Source of the DNA: Larus michahellis | Taxonomy: Eukaryota > Chordata > Aves > Charadriiformes > Laridae | Direction: 5' to 3' | NCBI RefSeq assembly: GCF_964199755.1 | Contig: NC_133906.1 | Location: 10,912,001-10,976,000 of the forward strand | DNA length: 64,000 nt | Shown: positions 1-13,284 of the stretch, one piece after another | How the letters are laid out: the number at the start of each line of letters is the position of its first letter | Position numbering within the stretch: position 1 is the stretch's first letter | Program-made: the position numbers and the translations under genes | The notes under the pieces: model-generated | Told to the model about the DNA's origin: nothing | Databases searched by the model: none | The model's input: the letters and a program-made list of their open reading frames with translations, nothing else

Positions 1-599
1 GGCATGGGATGGAAATCCTGTTATTCTGGGCAAACAGATACTTGCATGCCTGGGACCAGCTGCAGGAAAAGCTGAATGGATGGCAGTGTTGGCATGTGTC
101 CTCCCCACCTCCAAGGTCATAGTGTATGTGGTGTGAAAGCTGGGCTGATGACTTACAGCGCTACAAGCCCAACTGCTCTGGCCTGAGCTGCCTTTACAAG
201 AGAACTCTTGAGTTTTTAGCAGAATTTGACTCCCATTTATTTCCCTTTCAGCCTGATAAATGAATTTCACAGTTAACTATGCAAAGCTAACTATTTCTTA
301 GGAAATACCTCACAATGAAATTTCACAACTGGCCTCTTCCAACTGCAATTCCTTTAGCTTTGGAGTGGTTTAGGAGTTTCATCTTGTAAGACGTTGTGAA
401 ATCAAATTTTTTACTTGGAACCAGCCTCTGTGGTGATGGTCACTGAAAGATATTTCAAGTCATCTTTTATTGGGTTGCAGCTTTGTTTTCGGAAAGGTTG
501 AATCAGGCTGATCTCCTCGTTACAGGATAGGATAGGGAAGCAAAGGTCAAGCGTACCAAGTCAGAGCATAATTCCTTCATATGTCTTTTTGCTTTCCAG
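1..599 (+). other. ERGIC1: ERGIC1 intron (3' part)
   Basis: Intronic sequence upstream of the first exon in the window. No exon, repeat family or RNA gene recognised. Confidence 0.85.
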
Positions 600-660
600 G
601 TCCATAACGTTCATGGAGCATTCAATGCCTTGGAGGGAGCAGACAAACTCAGCTCAAATC
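600..660 (+). CDS. ERGIC1: ERGIC1 coding exon (VHNVHGAFNALEGADKLSSN)
   Basis: Acceptor ...ctttccag before 600 and donor gtatgt after 660. It encodes 20 residues of the lumenal loop and ends in phase 1; the last C joins CT of the next exon to make Pro. Confidence 0.93.
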
Positions 661-3600
661 GTATGTATTCTTGGTGATTACAGGTTTTAGCCACTCTGCA
701 AGAGGGAAAACAGGGCCATTCGTGCAACACTGGTGTATCTAGAAGTCTTTAATCTGCCTCTCTAACCAAAATCATCTCGACATTGCTGACTGACATTTCC
801 ATTTTCTCCAGTACCATAGAGAAGTCTTAGCCCAAAAGGTCCTTTGCAGCCCTTCTGCAACCTGGACATTGTCTCCAGCTCTATTATGACAAACTCAGAG
901 TTACTGAGCTTTTTATCCATATCCTATTCCTATAGCTTGCCTTAGCTGCTGTCACCACCAGCAGAACTTTTCCTTGTTCTCGTGTTGCAAGTTAGCTCTT
1001 ACCTTAAGTTCTACCCTGTGGCTGGAAGGATAGACACTTTCATTGCCCTTCTTTATGACCAGCAACACAAAAAGTAATTTCCAGTGCATGCTACAATTCA
1101 GCACAGTTTTTCTTCTTCAAGTGTTCAGGCTCCCGCAGGATATCATTCTTGTCCACTTCTTGGAACAAAATTTCTATAGTTGTTCCTGAAGCTAGACAAT
1201 TGTGGTTGTGTTGTTTTTTTTTTTTTCCTCTCCAGGAGCCAAACGTCATTGTGTTACACTTTGTCAAAGGATCCTGCAGAGAAATCATTTAGAATTCTAG
1301 TTTAGAACTGTTTCAGAAGACACAAAAAATGGCCCAAGCCATTTAAATCATGAAAAGAATTGGATTAATAATTGTTAAGCAGTTGTAGGAGAAGGAAGGA
1401 GAAAGAGAGAGAGAAAGAAAGAAAGAAACAAACATGGGTACACAAGAAAAGGGACTACACAGGTTGTGATACCTCAGCTTTTTCTGTCAAAAGAGCTCAG
1501 TGAGCTGCAGCTCTAACCTTAGCTCGTTCTTGATTTATCCAGGACAGCTTTTTGTGGTGCTGATAAGTCCTACCATTTATACCTGCAAGCAGTTAGGAAG
1601 GTTCAAGTGACGCAAACTGATCTCTGTGGGTCGTGGTGCTACAGAAGTCTTAGAATGGTGTGCAGGTTCTGGCGTCACCTGAGTGCCTTACAAAGTTTTG
1701 TACAAAGGAAATAAATGTAGGATGTGAAATTGTCACTTTGTCACAGAATCTGAGATAAAGAGGAGGGACATACCCTTTTTGTGACGTGACTTGTTTTAGT
1801 TTATTTCGCACACACTTAACTTTGAAATGTTATGTAGGTTGTGCTTCCTTTCTCTGAATGCTAACTTATACTTTCCTTCCCTTTCCTGGCCGCAGCTCTT
1901 GCATCTCATGATTACATATTGAAGATAGTCCCGACGGTGTATGAAGACATGAGCGGCAAGCAGCGATACTCATACCAATATACTGTAGCAAATAAGGTAA
2001 AGAAGCAAGTAGTTCTCAGAGAAGCTCCCCATTGCAGCCCAGTGGATGCATGGAGGATCTTCAGTCATCATTCCTCCTCCCTCTTGCTCCTCTGCTCTGC
2101 AGCCATGAGCATTGGTTTGTAGGTGAGCAGTAGCCTCTGCTGGGAGAAGGAGGAATTGAAGCTCTTCAGAGTAGGCCTTCCCATTGCTCCTGGTGCTGGC
2201 ATTTACCAGGGTTGGGGTTGTCAGGGCTTGTCAGAGCAGGTGGTGGTATTGTTTTTATTCTAGAGAAAGGTATTCCTACCCCTATACGTCACTTTAACTG
2301 ATCTAGATTTCTATAAATTGTGTGGAAGGTTTTTACGAGCTGCAGAAGTTCTTGTGGTTTGTGTCAAGATGCATCTGGATGGAAATTGCAGTTCAACTGA
2401 ACGTGCAAAAGAGCACTTACTTATGGTTTTATTAATAAAACAGTCTCAATTGTGATGCATGTATCAGACAAATAAGTTAGGAGAGTTTTTAGCTTTTTAC
2501 ACATGTTGATTTCAGATATTAAGCCACTGAATCTGCATCAGCAAATATGTACTGGTTGGCTATTTCACAGTGCCTACTTTATTGTAGTGGATTATGATAG
2601 TTATTGACGACTTTTTAATTCTTAAATTAGTTTACATTAAATGTGAAGATATTTGTATTTTAATAATACAATGTATTGAACTTAAAAAGACCCTATTTAT
2701 TTTTTAAGGTAAAAAGCCTCTTTCAATTGAAAGCGATTTGCCAGTCAGGTGCTAAGTGAAAGTACAGAATCACTTTATAATATCTAATTACTCCTAGTTT
2801 GCCATAACTGAGAATCAAATACGCACTGTCATGGACTAGTTCTGAGATTAACGTTCCTGTCTAGTGACTTTTGGGCTTGCTTGTACAGTGTGTCCCAATG
2901 ATTTGGATGTCTCCCTCTGTTCAGATTACAATGTATTTGTTCTGCTTAATGTCACAACTGTTGTTCTGATAAGACTCTTGCAACGCAAGTTCTGAAAGTA
3001 ATTTGGAAAATAGACAGCAGGAGCTTTTGACACTTCTGTGAGCATGGTTGCAAATTGGGGCATTCAGCCAAGGCTGACTCATTAGGGCTGGCTTACTGGT
3101 GGGGAAAAGGGGAGAGGAAGGGAAAAATGATGTCAGTTCTATCAAAACTGAAGTGCAGAGAAACAGTGCTGCCTCGGCGTTTTCTTCTCATTAAAAATAA
3201 AAATTCTTTTGTCGGTGCTTTAGTCCCTGATTCCCATACTGATCAGTAGGAAACAGAAATTGGAAGCCATTGGAATAGTCTGGCACAGATTGACTAGTAT
3301 GAAGAGATGAGTAGAGTCTTAAGTGTGGACTGTCTGTCTCCCCTCCCCTTTTACCTCCTAGGCCCTCTGTTTCCTCAGTTCCCCAGATAGCCACTGTCCC
3401 AAGATACGCTGCAGAACTTCTGCAGTAAGAGCCCTGAAAATGTTATGACTAGGGACTTCAGCTGCTTTCCGCTTCTCTTGTCATCCATGGAAAAAAAAAA
3501 CTAGAGGGAAATTTGGGATTTATGTGAAATTAGTGAAGGAGATAGACACTGTTTCACTAGCTCCCTCTGAGCTCACAGAGAGTAAAATTATCTTTTTGGT

Positions 3601-6600
3601 ATCATTCTCGTGGGTAGCCTCTCCCTTGTTCTTTCTTCATCTTTCCAAAGTATTTGAGTTTGTCTTTGCCTCTGTGTGAAGGAAAATTAAAACAGAAGAG
3701 GTCATCTGAGTTGGCAGGCATGTCATAGGGCTAAAGAAGGGAAGAGCAGGTGGGTAAGGAGGCATTGTGTGCCAGGCTGGTGCTGGTGGCTCTCATTGGA
3801 TTGCTGAGTCCCCAGCCTGCTTTTCTTTGATTTTTCTTCAATCTGTCAAGATAAATGTCCTGATCCTTGAAAATTGATATATATTCCCACTGAGAGCACA
3901 GAAAAAATATCGGCTCAAAAAGATGTGACTTTTGGTACTAAGTTGATGTTAGGATCTGTTCTACGTTGGCATTGTGCAGTATGTCTTGTTGGGGTGTTGT
4001 CCTGTGGCTGATTGATTGCACTGTACCTGTTATTAAAGAAATGGATTAGAGACGATTATCACTGGCAATTTGAAGAGGTCTCTCCCGAACTGGCTTGGAT
4101 TATTTTTTGAATCTTTGCCAATATTTTTCTGAATACAGTTTCATTTTGGCTTTCAGCATGATTTTTAAACATGGTTTAAACATGGTTCTACGAGATTCGT
4201 ACTGAGTGGGCAAAGCATTCACATTGTTGGTCCCAGTGCAAGGGGGGCCTTACAGAGGGGAGCTGCTGCTTGCTGTGCTGAGTGCATGGACAAGAAGGGA
4301 TTTTCAGGTTCTTGCAAACTAAATTCCATTTGTTTGATGAATATCCCAGTATACGACTTACATACTGGCACTACAAAAACTTCACCTGCAACCACTTAGC
4401 GACTGCTTGTATTTAATAGCGCAGATCTAAGCTAGAGAAATCAATGACGGCCTTTCTGTTTACTTCTGTAACTTTGAATGAAGGTGAGAGTAAGCACCGT
4501 CACTCTCTGTTCCCAGCTGTATCATTGTCAGACTGTAAAGAACTTGTTTTCCTATTTGATAAGGGTGGGGGTGGGCAGTCGTACATGAATTAACTGTTTG
4601 CTTCTTTCAGTCTGATCATTAGTACAAAAACAGTGGAGTAAGGGCCAGATCCACAGAAGCAGTTTTATTGCTCTGAAATCTGAAATGAAATTGCTCACAT
4701 TTTCTGCCATTTTCCCCCCATTTTCTTTTCTAGGAGTATGTAGCCTACAGTCACACTGGCCGCATTATCCCAGCTATCTGGTTTCGTTACGATTTGAGCC
4801 CCATCACAGTGAAATACACAGAGAGGCGACAGCCTTTGTACAGGTTTATCACATCGGTGAGTTACTCTAAACCTCTAATTCCCCTTTCTCCTGCATTTCA
4901 TTTCTCTTCTGAGCCTTTCTTGTCCAGAAGAATTGAGTTTCTGCTTCAGAGCGTTGTGACATGATTGAAATAAAGCAGTACATCACCGCAATTGTACTGA
5001 AGTTTAAATGAGGTAACTGGTAAGCCCTACGCTCTGACAATTTGATTTAATAGCTAGGCACAAGAAGAAAGAAAATTATCCTCTTCCAGAAGTGCCAGGC
5101 TCTGTCTAGGCAGGATAGGCACTATTGCAGCATGTCAGAAACTTGGAAGTAAAGCTAGTGCGGTATGCAGTAGAGCATGCTGCAATAAACCGTCTCTCTA
5201 ATGATGAGATCTAACTTGCAGAGAACGCAGGGCAGTTGTTTTACTCAGTGCTGCTGTTTGACTTAATACAGGTTTGCCAATTCCAGGCATTTACTCCTGG
5301 GTAGTAGTGGAGAAGAGCTGCATTATCAAATTCCAGAGGTGTTTTCCTGACAAGTTATGTTTTGATCTATCCAGATAACATCCTGCAGTACTGATCTCAG
5401 CATCTGTAACAAAGCTGTACTGTCCAAACCGCTAGTTAGGCAAAAAGCTATTTAAAGATCTTCCAGAACTTAAGAAAATGTGTCCAGAGGGAGTTGGCTT
5501 AAAATTTAAGCTACAGTCTGCTGTGCCAGTGAGGCATGGTAGAATGTGAAATAGTTGATAAATTGGCTGGAATGAAGACCTTGGATTTTGATTTTAAACT
5601 GTTTGAATATTTTAATTTGAAGTAACATAAAAGAGTGTGGCTGTGCTGCACCTAAAGATTTTGATTTTACAGCTTCTGATAAACACCAAGTTCCCTCACT
5701 TAACTTTAGAAATGCGCGTGATCTCTAGGATACACAAGAGAAAGGGACTTGAAGTAAAATCTGAATGTCGTGGTTTAAGACCTTCGCTTCTTAGCACATC
5801 TGTTTGATTTCGAAACATAATCGTAAAAAAGGTCAAACATCAGCATTTTATGACTTGGCATTTCATACTGCCTCTACTTTCCCTAACAATATGCTTTCAT
5901 AGGTTTCTTACACACCTTGTTGGGGGTGAGGGTGTGGAGGTATTTTTAACAGGAAATAGCGTTTGGAAATGATTGATAGCTGCCATTATTCTTCGGCATG
6001 TCCGTTGCTAGCATTGATTTACTGCTGTTATGCCACTGCATTCATATAAATAGGATCTTCATTGAATTTGATACCGTGCTTCGGAGTTTACACAAGGAGT
6101 CCACAGTAGAGGCTTTCCTCACTGGTTGCCACAATGACCTTTTGGATTTCAGATGGCCCCAGCTAGAATTCTGCTCCGTCCTGTCTGTAAAGTTATCCAG
6201 GCACGTGCTGGCTGCTAGACTGCTGAAGAAGAGTGTTACAATTTGATTTTTTGTCTACTTTGTTTGGTCTTATAAATGGATGTAGTCTGAAGCAGCTCAC
6301 TTGGGGCCATTCCAATTGAAAGTCCTTCCTGTAGAGCCATGTGGGTGGCCCTGATACCTGCAGTAGCCGTTACACAGTACGTCACCCAGGTGTGACAGAC
6401 CTTTGTCAGACGTGGCTGACTTAGAGGCAGATCCTTGTTATAGATGCCGTATCGTGGCTATCAGTTCAGACCATCTGGCCCTGGTACAGATGACCTGCTT
6501 TTGCTCTTATTTAGGCTAGGAATGTTTTACAGTAGGGCAGCCTTGGCTACACGTAAAGCTTTACAGCATTCAAGGTGGCATTGAAAAGGTTGGAGGAGGG

Positions 6601-9600
6601 AAGCAGCACTGCAGAGGATCAAAACACCTTTTGTCCTAGGTTTCCTTTCCCTGTTCTGATGACTTGATCTGTTCCGTTGTCCTTTCCACTGCTTTAGCCC
6701 CTTCCTGTATCTCCAGGGCGGCCTTTTGCATCACAGTTGCTCTGGAGACCAGTTAGTGATGATCAGCACTGGGCTGAGGTCCAGACAGAGATTGTGCTGG
6801 GGCATCTGGAGTCATTGCCAAATGGAGCTGGCCATGGAAAACATCAGATTTTTCTGAGCAGCAGCTGCTTGATTTAAAAACCACAAGAGGGTCTCTGGGG
6901 CAGGGGGGTCACCTATGAATCCTTTTAGTGAGCAGATTGTTTAGTAGGGCACCCGTGTGGTTTTCAGTAAATTTAAATGTGTCCTGGGGATGGGGGAGGA
7001 TCCTGTGGGCTTGAAAAGGACGTTAGGGGGGAAACAGTGTCGATGTTGGAGGAAAGGATGCACTGTGGAGGGATGATCCCATGTGGAGAGATCAGGTGAG
7101 AGAGGGGGTGTTGGCTGTTCAGCAGGGAGCCAAAGGAATCTCATTCTGCTGCTGGGAAGATTATCTGATGCTCTTTGTTAGTAATGAGTTTAGCCCAAAA
7201 AACTTAAGTGCTGCTGAGAGCAGCATTGTAGCACCATAGCAGGGTTCACAGGTCTTCTGTGTTCCCAGCAGACCCACTCTAACTTGTGCCTGCTCCTTGG
7301 GTTTTTGTGGCATGAAGAATTATCCTAATTTTCTGTACCATGTGAGAGATGCTTCCTGTGCAGGACAAAAGGCATTGGCTTAGCATAGATTTTACTTTAC
7401 GTGTCACACTTCAAAAAATTCAGTACTAACTAAGATTTAGCTCTGCCTGTGGGTCAGTGCTGCCACTGTCACTGTGCTGTGAATTTGCCAGGGATTTGGT
7501 GGGGTTAACCACAGACACTTGGCATAGCATTAAACGCAGTAGGTTTTGCCTGTTGAACCGTACTGCTTAAAATCAAGGCATCTCCCCATAAAGAGAAGCT
7601 ATTCATGGCCTCGTGGTTGAGGTTATGGAGCAAGGAGAAAAGTTTCACTGCTGAAAATTTATGAGTTCCTGTAAGTACCCAAACTGAGAGAAGGTTTTAT
7701 CGTGAGGTCAGTCTAGGGACTGGGAGGGGAGAGGAGGCAGAAAACAAGCCAAAGTTCTGGTGAAGCGTTCAAAATCAAAGAAAAGAATAGAATTTTTTCC
7801 TGATGTGAGAGGACTCGTCTGCCCTCTAGGTGCATTAAAAACATTAAACTGGAAATAATGGGTGGAAAATGGAATGGTTGCAGGGAGAATTATTTCAGAT
7901 ATGGGACCTGTTACCGACCCGTATCAGAGACACAATCCCATGGCATTTTTAAAACCAAGACAGTGTTGTTCTAGAAGATGTGATGCAGGTCAGCCAGAAA
8001 TCTCTGGGTAGGATTCTGCAGCTTACCTTACTAGGAATTACCTGGGACTCCTATTGGTCCCCTCTGTCCTCAAAAGTAATTTTCAGGTTTTAAGGTCCAC
8101 AGTCATGTATCTGACATTTGCCTTTCTACCATCTTGCTTGCGGCCTTGCCTCCTCTTACCTATCCGCTCATGTTTTCCTTTAGACTTCAGCCTGCATCCC
8201 AGCCACTATCCTATAATCGTATTCTGTTCAAAACCCTTGTGTGTACCCCACGTTGCATGGTCTCTCACTGCTGTCATTATTACACTTCAACATTTCTTTT
8301 CCTTCCCCCTTTAATGGTTGGGCCTGAGTCAGACTAACCTCATGGAGCCAAACGCAGATCATTCCCAGTATAAAACTCCATTAAATATAAATAAGTGCAT
8401 GATGCCCGACTTCCTTCAGTGCTGCTAAGGAGCAGTGCTCCGTACGCATTAGAACCGCGATGACAGAGAAACACGGTGGTGCAGCTTCTGTGCTGACTTA
8501 GAGACCAACCCTGGTGCTGCCTTTTTTTTTTTTTTTGTCGCAGCGAAACAAGAGGGCTGTGTGCGTGCTGGGAGGCAGGCTCCGAGCGAATGCCAGGTGT
8601 GTGTGACTCATAGACACTCAGCAGTACAGAGCTGTGCAGATGAATATATATTTTTTTTCTATTCCCCACCCCCTTGCACTGCTGCACTGAAATCAGATTT
8701 TCCTACCATATGATGCAAAATCTTAGTGTTGGACGGGTTTTCTGTTGTTTGCAGCGTAACATCTCCTGTCAGCTGAGCTGCTGTGGACTGAAATAACCCA
8801 ACTCCATTGCGGTCATTTTCCCTGAAAAGTCACCCTGCGTCATGCTCCGAGGGATAGCGAGGAGGGGGGCGCACAGGGGGCAGGAGCCGGACTTGTCCCC
8901 TAAAAATACTAACTTTGCCTCAGGCCGGTGCTCTGGTTTTTGAAACCTTTATCTGCGGAATGCCAACCGTCCTGCAAAAGCCATGTTTACTGCAGCTCCG
9001 CATTTCACTGAGCTCACTGAACGCATGTAGCCCGGTTATAAATACGCATGGAAATGACTGCTTTATTTTTTGCTGCCTTTGCTCACCATTCATGAACTGT
9101 TTGCTCTGTTGCCACTGCTAACTCCCTGCCGAGCGGAACGCTGCTGCTGTTACCTTACTCTTTTGTCTGTAACTTTGCCCATGGGGTGTAGGGCGCGTGG
9201 GAGAAGAGACATGGCACCATAGGTCTAGTGTGGCACTGGTTCCCTTCGGCGTCAGTTGTATTGCGCATCCCTGATACCCTGCTACGTTGGCTTTCTGATT
9301 TTGGGTTCCCCTCTCTCTCTCTCAGCTTCTAGCTCACAGCAAAATCCCCCTTTTCCCAGGCAGGCCCTTCTCAGGAGATAAGCTCGGTATCTTGTCCCCT
9401 TCTCACTGACCCGGTGTCTCTTATTCTCACAGCCACCTAGTCCTACGCAATGTAAAAGGCCAAATTAAAAGAACATCACAGTTATGAAGTAAAAAATGTG
9501 GGAGTTAGTTAGGAAATGCCAGGTCCTGTGTAATTATAACTTGGCTGTTAAATGTTATTAGGTTACACTATTGTGTATCATAGTTTCCATGTGAACCCAG

Positions 9601-10734
9601 CCTTGTGCAGCCCGTGGGGTGGGGGTGGCACCCTGTGGGCAGCCTTCCTTCCCATCCTACGGCATTTGCCTGCTGCCTTGTTACTGGCAGGTGGTTTGTA
9701 TTAACCCCGTCCTGAGTGCGTTCCACAAGGACCCTTGTCATGGTATTGAACCCTTCAAATGTGTTTTCCATCGTGGTTTCCCTGGGAGGCAGGTTTGGCG
9801 TTGTCCCCATTTCATAGATAAGGGGATTGAAGCAGCATGTTGCAAAGTCTGTAACTGATGTCCCCTGATTTTGGGTGCTCCGAGCCAAGGTACCTTTGGT
9901 TTGACATGTCAGAATACTTTTGCGTTTTTCTAGCACTTGAGAACTGAAGTAGGCTGTTATGCTAATCAGGAGATTAATTTTTTTCCCTAACTCTGTTCTT
10001 GAAAATGATTACGTGCTTTTACTGGTGTTTAAATAATTCAACCCGAGACATTGTGCATGGAAAACTTTGGCCCACTGAGAGTTAAGTTGGCAGTGCTTTT
10101 ACAAGCAGCCCTTGTAATGGAAAGTGTTAGACAGACTTAGCTGTAGGTGTCACTGGTAGCTGGGTTCCTCTGTTAGTCACTGTCCTTCACATCCTATTTA
10201 AGTGTCTTTTGCCTGTTTGCAAATGCTGTATCTTGTGAAATAGGGAAAAGACTACAGGGCTGTGGTATTTTTAATAGAAAACGGTAGTAGGAAGATATGA
10301 GCAACACAGAACTTCTAGAAAGCTTTGTTAGGTGGAGTTTAGCCCAGAAAGGAACAGCATTCATGCTGTAGGCTCTCAGGAGCTGGGATTTTCGATTGGC
10401 TCAGACTGTGATGAGTTCAGGATAGCACTAAGTTATTCCACTGTAGGGAATGGTTTTCCTGAATGATTGTCATGTAATTACGTCGCCAGTACTGTTACCC
10501 CGTTCTTAGTATGCTTCCAGAAAATGCTCCAGCAGTAGGCAAATAATATCCTTCCTCACAGTTTCAAGCTGCGTAAAAGTTTCCCTCATCACTGACAAAC
10601 CTGTTTCCTCTCTCTGTACGTTTCAGATATGTGCCATCATTGGAGGAACATTTACTGTAGCTGGGATCCTCGACTCCTGCATTTTCACAGCATCAGAGGC
10701 CTGGAAGAAGATCCAGCTGGGGAAAATGCAGTAG
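600..10734 (+). CDS. ERGIC1: ERGIC1 (ERGIC-32), C-terminal coding part, four exons
   Basis: Four exons (600-660, 1896-1996, 4734-4856, 10627-10734) join in phase to give the last ~130 residues of a protein that is 290 residues in human; the 5' exons lie before the window. Seen: the string HDYILKIVPTVYED in exon 2, the stretch FRYDLSPITVKYTERRQPLY in exon 3, and a hydrophobic segment starting ICAIIGGTFTVAGILDSCIF in exon 4, which is the second membrane helix. The end is KKIQLGKMQ, then TAG. All junctions are AG/GT. Family knowledge: ERGIC1 is a two-pass membrane protein cycling between ER, ERGIC and cis-Golgi with ERGIC2/ERGIC3; the bulk of the protein is the lumenal loop, much of which is encoded here. 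No frameshift or missing part is seen within the window. The match is strong across all four exons, so the identity is near certain. Confidence 0.97.
661..1895 (+). other. ERGIC1: ERGIC1 intron
   Basis: Ordinary AT-leaning intron. The only feature of note is a purine-only run at 1387-1428. Confidence 0.9.
1387..1428 (+). repeat. Purine-only simple repeat, (GA)n/(GAAA)n
   Basis: Forty-two consecutive purines on the + strand, mostly GAGA then GAAA units, inside an ERGIC1 intron. Confidence 0.9.
1896..1996 (+). CDS. ERGIC1: ERGIC1 coding exon (lumenal loop)
   Basis: Acceptor ggccgcag, donor gtaaag. The exon completes Pro, then LASHDYILKIVPTVYED and on to YQYTVANK, ending in phase 0. The family string DYILKIVPTVYED is the main identifier of the gene. 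Confidence 0.95.
1997..4733 (+). other. ERGIC1: ERGIC1 intron
   Basis: 2.7 kb intron between phase-0 exons. Short open frames are present but none resembles a known protein. No repeat recognised. Confidence 0.9.
4734..4856 (+). CDS. ERGIC1: ERGIC1 coding exon (distal lumenal loop)
   Basis: Acceptor ttttctag, donor gtgagt, phase 0 on both sides, 41 codons starting EYVAYSHTGRIIPAIWFRYD and ending RFITS. It leads straight into the second membrane segment encoded by the next exon. Confidence 0.95.
4857..10626 (+). other. ERGIC1: ERGIC1 last intron (5.8 kb)
   Basis: Large intron before the terminal exon. The stretch around 8780-9120 is richer in CpG than its surroundings and carries MEF2-like A/T boxes; 9800-9860 weakly resembles an old SINE. 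Otherwise nothing recognised. Confidence 0.88.
10627..10734 (+). CDS. ERGIC1: ERGIC1 terminal coding exon, second membrane helix and stop
   Basis: Acceptor ctgtacgtttcag. It encodes 35 residues: a membrane helix, then the short cytosolic tail TASEAWKKIQLGKMQ and TAG at 10732-10734. The 3' UTR follows directly. Confidence 0.95.
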   Translation: MCAIIGGTFTVAGILDSCIFTASEAWKKIQLGKMQ

Positions 10735-11637
10735 TGGTGAAACTCTACCCTAGTCTCCAAGGACAGGAGCAAAGATTGAGAGATCTACCACTACGTGTTT
10801 TTGTCTTTATTTTCTATTTGATTGAATCAATAAGTTTTTCTCTAATCAGGCCGTTCAGTGAAGACATCTTCAACAAATCAAAGAAATGTCCATGCATTTC
10901 AGAGCTCTGAGGGTGAAAAATCAATGGAATCAGGGCGTGGATTTCGATTCTCTCTCCCCCAGAAAGAGAGGTTGAAATGCCGTATATGAAATACACCGTC
11001 AGATCTAAGTAAGGATGACAGTCTGTTCTCTGGGAGGTTCCTATGGCAGTGTACAAACTAGGAAGTAGATAGCAAAGAGTTGAGCTGTCTTGTGGCACTT
11101 TTTGGAATTCTGTTGGATTTGCATGATTAGACAATCGACTTTTGTATAAGGAAAAATTATACATCAGGAAGAAATTCCACTCATGGTGCCAAAAAGGCGA
11201 TGTATCTGTTGGTGAGGAATGGAAAGTGTTAGTCCCCATAGCAAACTTTAGACACAGAGGGCAGAAATAACATCAAGAAATGTTGTGTGCTTTTATTGAA
11301 AGCTCTTTCGTCCAGATAAGACCTTTCTAATGAAATGAGCAAACAAGAAGAGGAAGCCTTCCCCCAGCTACCTTTTCCTGGGTGATCTGTGATCCAGGCA
11401 GTGGAGGGCCTTTCTTTTACTCTGGATGTAAAAGGGGTTTCATTTCTTCCCAGAAACTGAATATCCAGTCTTGTGTTTACAGGTGGCATGAAGTAAAAAC
11501 CAAACTGAGCAACACAGTTTTATGTGGCCTTTGCTTTGAAAGGGAATAGTTGTCTTTACAGCATTAGCTTTTATTCTTTCTTATGTTTTTTAAACACAGA
11601 CCACCCAACAGTCTGGATTCTGCACTTCTGCTTTATT

Positions 11638-11655
11638 GTTGTTGTTGTTGTTGTT
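11638..11655 (+). repeat. (GTT)6 microsatellite
   Basis: Six perfect GTT units in the probable ERGIC1 3' UTR. Confidence 0.9.
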
Positions 11656-13278
11656 ATTTTGAAAAGGGGTTGTATATTCTATGTGTTCAGAAAAATGGTG
11701 CAGTCTTCTGGGTGGATGATGAGCACAGCTTACTGTCTTGCTTTGTGTGTGTACATTGAATACACCTGTCAAACACAGGCAGTCTGTCTTTTCAGGGTTT
11801 AAGGTGCCTCCCTTTTCCTTTAAAATCCAGTCAGGCATCTTCTCTGAGCCCTAGACTGACACTGTTCACCCACAGGTACACCAGTAGCAGGGTGGGCATT
11901 CCCACAAGCTGGGCCCTGCTAGGAGGTTGATTTTTTTTAGTTTTATTCCTTAAAGTGGTACCTGAGCTTCCATGCCCATTCATTCAAGCCTTGTCTTCTG
12001 CAGCCTCCAGTAAATGGAGGCGTGAGGGGAAAACTACTGCCAGGTGTGGCTTGCATGTAATGGTAGACATGAGTTCACTAAAATTAGACCAATACCCACC
12101 AGCGCATTTTCCGTAGCCTCCTAGATGTTCCTTGAGTAGTAACAGTCTCTGCATGCTTTGTAAATGTCTGAGCTGAGGATACACAAATTTTAAGTGTTCC
12201 AGGATGGATAAAAATCATAAGATAAAAAATAATAAAATAAAAATCTTTTAACTCAATCAATGCTGTAAATTCTGATGGGTGCAGGATTTCTCTTGGATAT
12301 TATCTACTGCCCGCTGCCCTTCCCTGGAGGCAAAAGTATCCAGACTTTATGCTGTAATAATATGAATCTTTGAATATTCAGTGTTAATGATAGAGTCAGG
12401 TGCATTTCAAAAGTATTCCTAATACATGTCTGTTGAAATTGTCTCATTGCTTTGGAAGTAGGGAAGGTAGCCAGTTTTATCCATACACCAAGAAGAAGCA
12501 GCCAGCCACCCTCCCCCTGCCGTCCTCTGCCCCGTAGCGACTTGGGACAAATCACAGCATTGGAATTTTTTCCCCGTTCTTATTATGGACTGATTGCTAT
12601 TACTTTAGGTGTAAACTGGATTGTGTAACTTCCTGTATCTGTTAATGTATGGATAGATTTTATACATTTTTTTTTCCATTTACAAAAATCAACTTGAAAA
12701 TGAGATGCTTGTCTTCATTTCAGTGCGTGCGTCCGTGTGCCCGGGAGCGGTACCCACTGGATGGTGGCGGCTGCCTGGTGGGAGCTGGGATTTTCCATTG
12801 CAATTGCTTCTCTTGCTGGATGAAGGATTTCCTCTAATCCACTGTGACCAGCTGAAGTTTACAGCAGAAATGTCCTAGTTTTTCCTCTTGAATTTGTTGA
12901 GTCTTTGCTCACAGCTTGTGAACCCAGTGGATTACAAGGATGTAATTTTTAATACCTTAGCAGTGCATCTTTCTCCTGAGCTGTGCAAGGGAAGATCTTT
13001 GCAGCGTGGTGGATTGTACTGTTAGTTTTGTCACATTTCTTCCCTGGTACAATTTCTTCAACACAAACGAGCAAAACTGGTCACAGATTCCTTGTGTCCT
13101 GTGCCGTGTTATTTCTGCCCTTCTCCCCATCTTCTGTCTGAATTAAACGCTGCCTTCTGTGCAGTCCAGGCCAGTTCTCTAAATCAGACCAGTGAAATTG
13201 TTTGGCTTTTTTTGGAAATAACAAATGCGTACTTCACTGTGCCTGCTTTCTCTGCCAAAATGTCCACTGCAATAACCT

Positions 13279-13284
13279 AATAAA
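13279..13284 (+). terminator. ERGIC1: Candidate ERGIC1 poly(A) signal
   Basis: Canonical AATAAA about 2.5 kb after the stop codon, followed by a T-rich and GT-containing stretch. Confidence 0.45.

Noticed and set aside
8340-8687. 115-residue frame on the minus strand in an ERGIC1 intron
   Set aside because: No homology recognised, crosses a poly-T run and lacks promoter or splice context.
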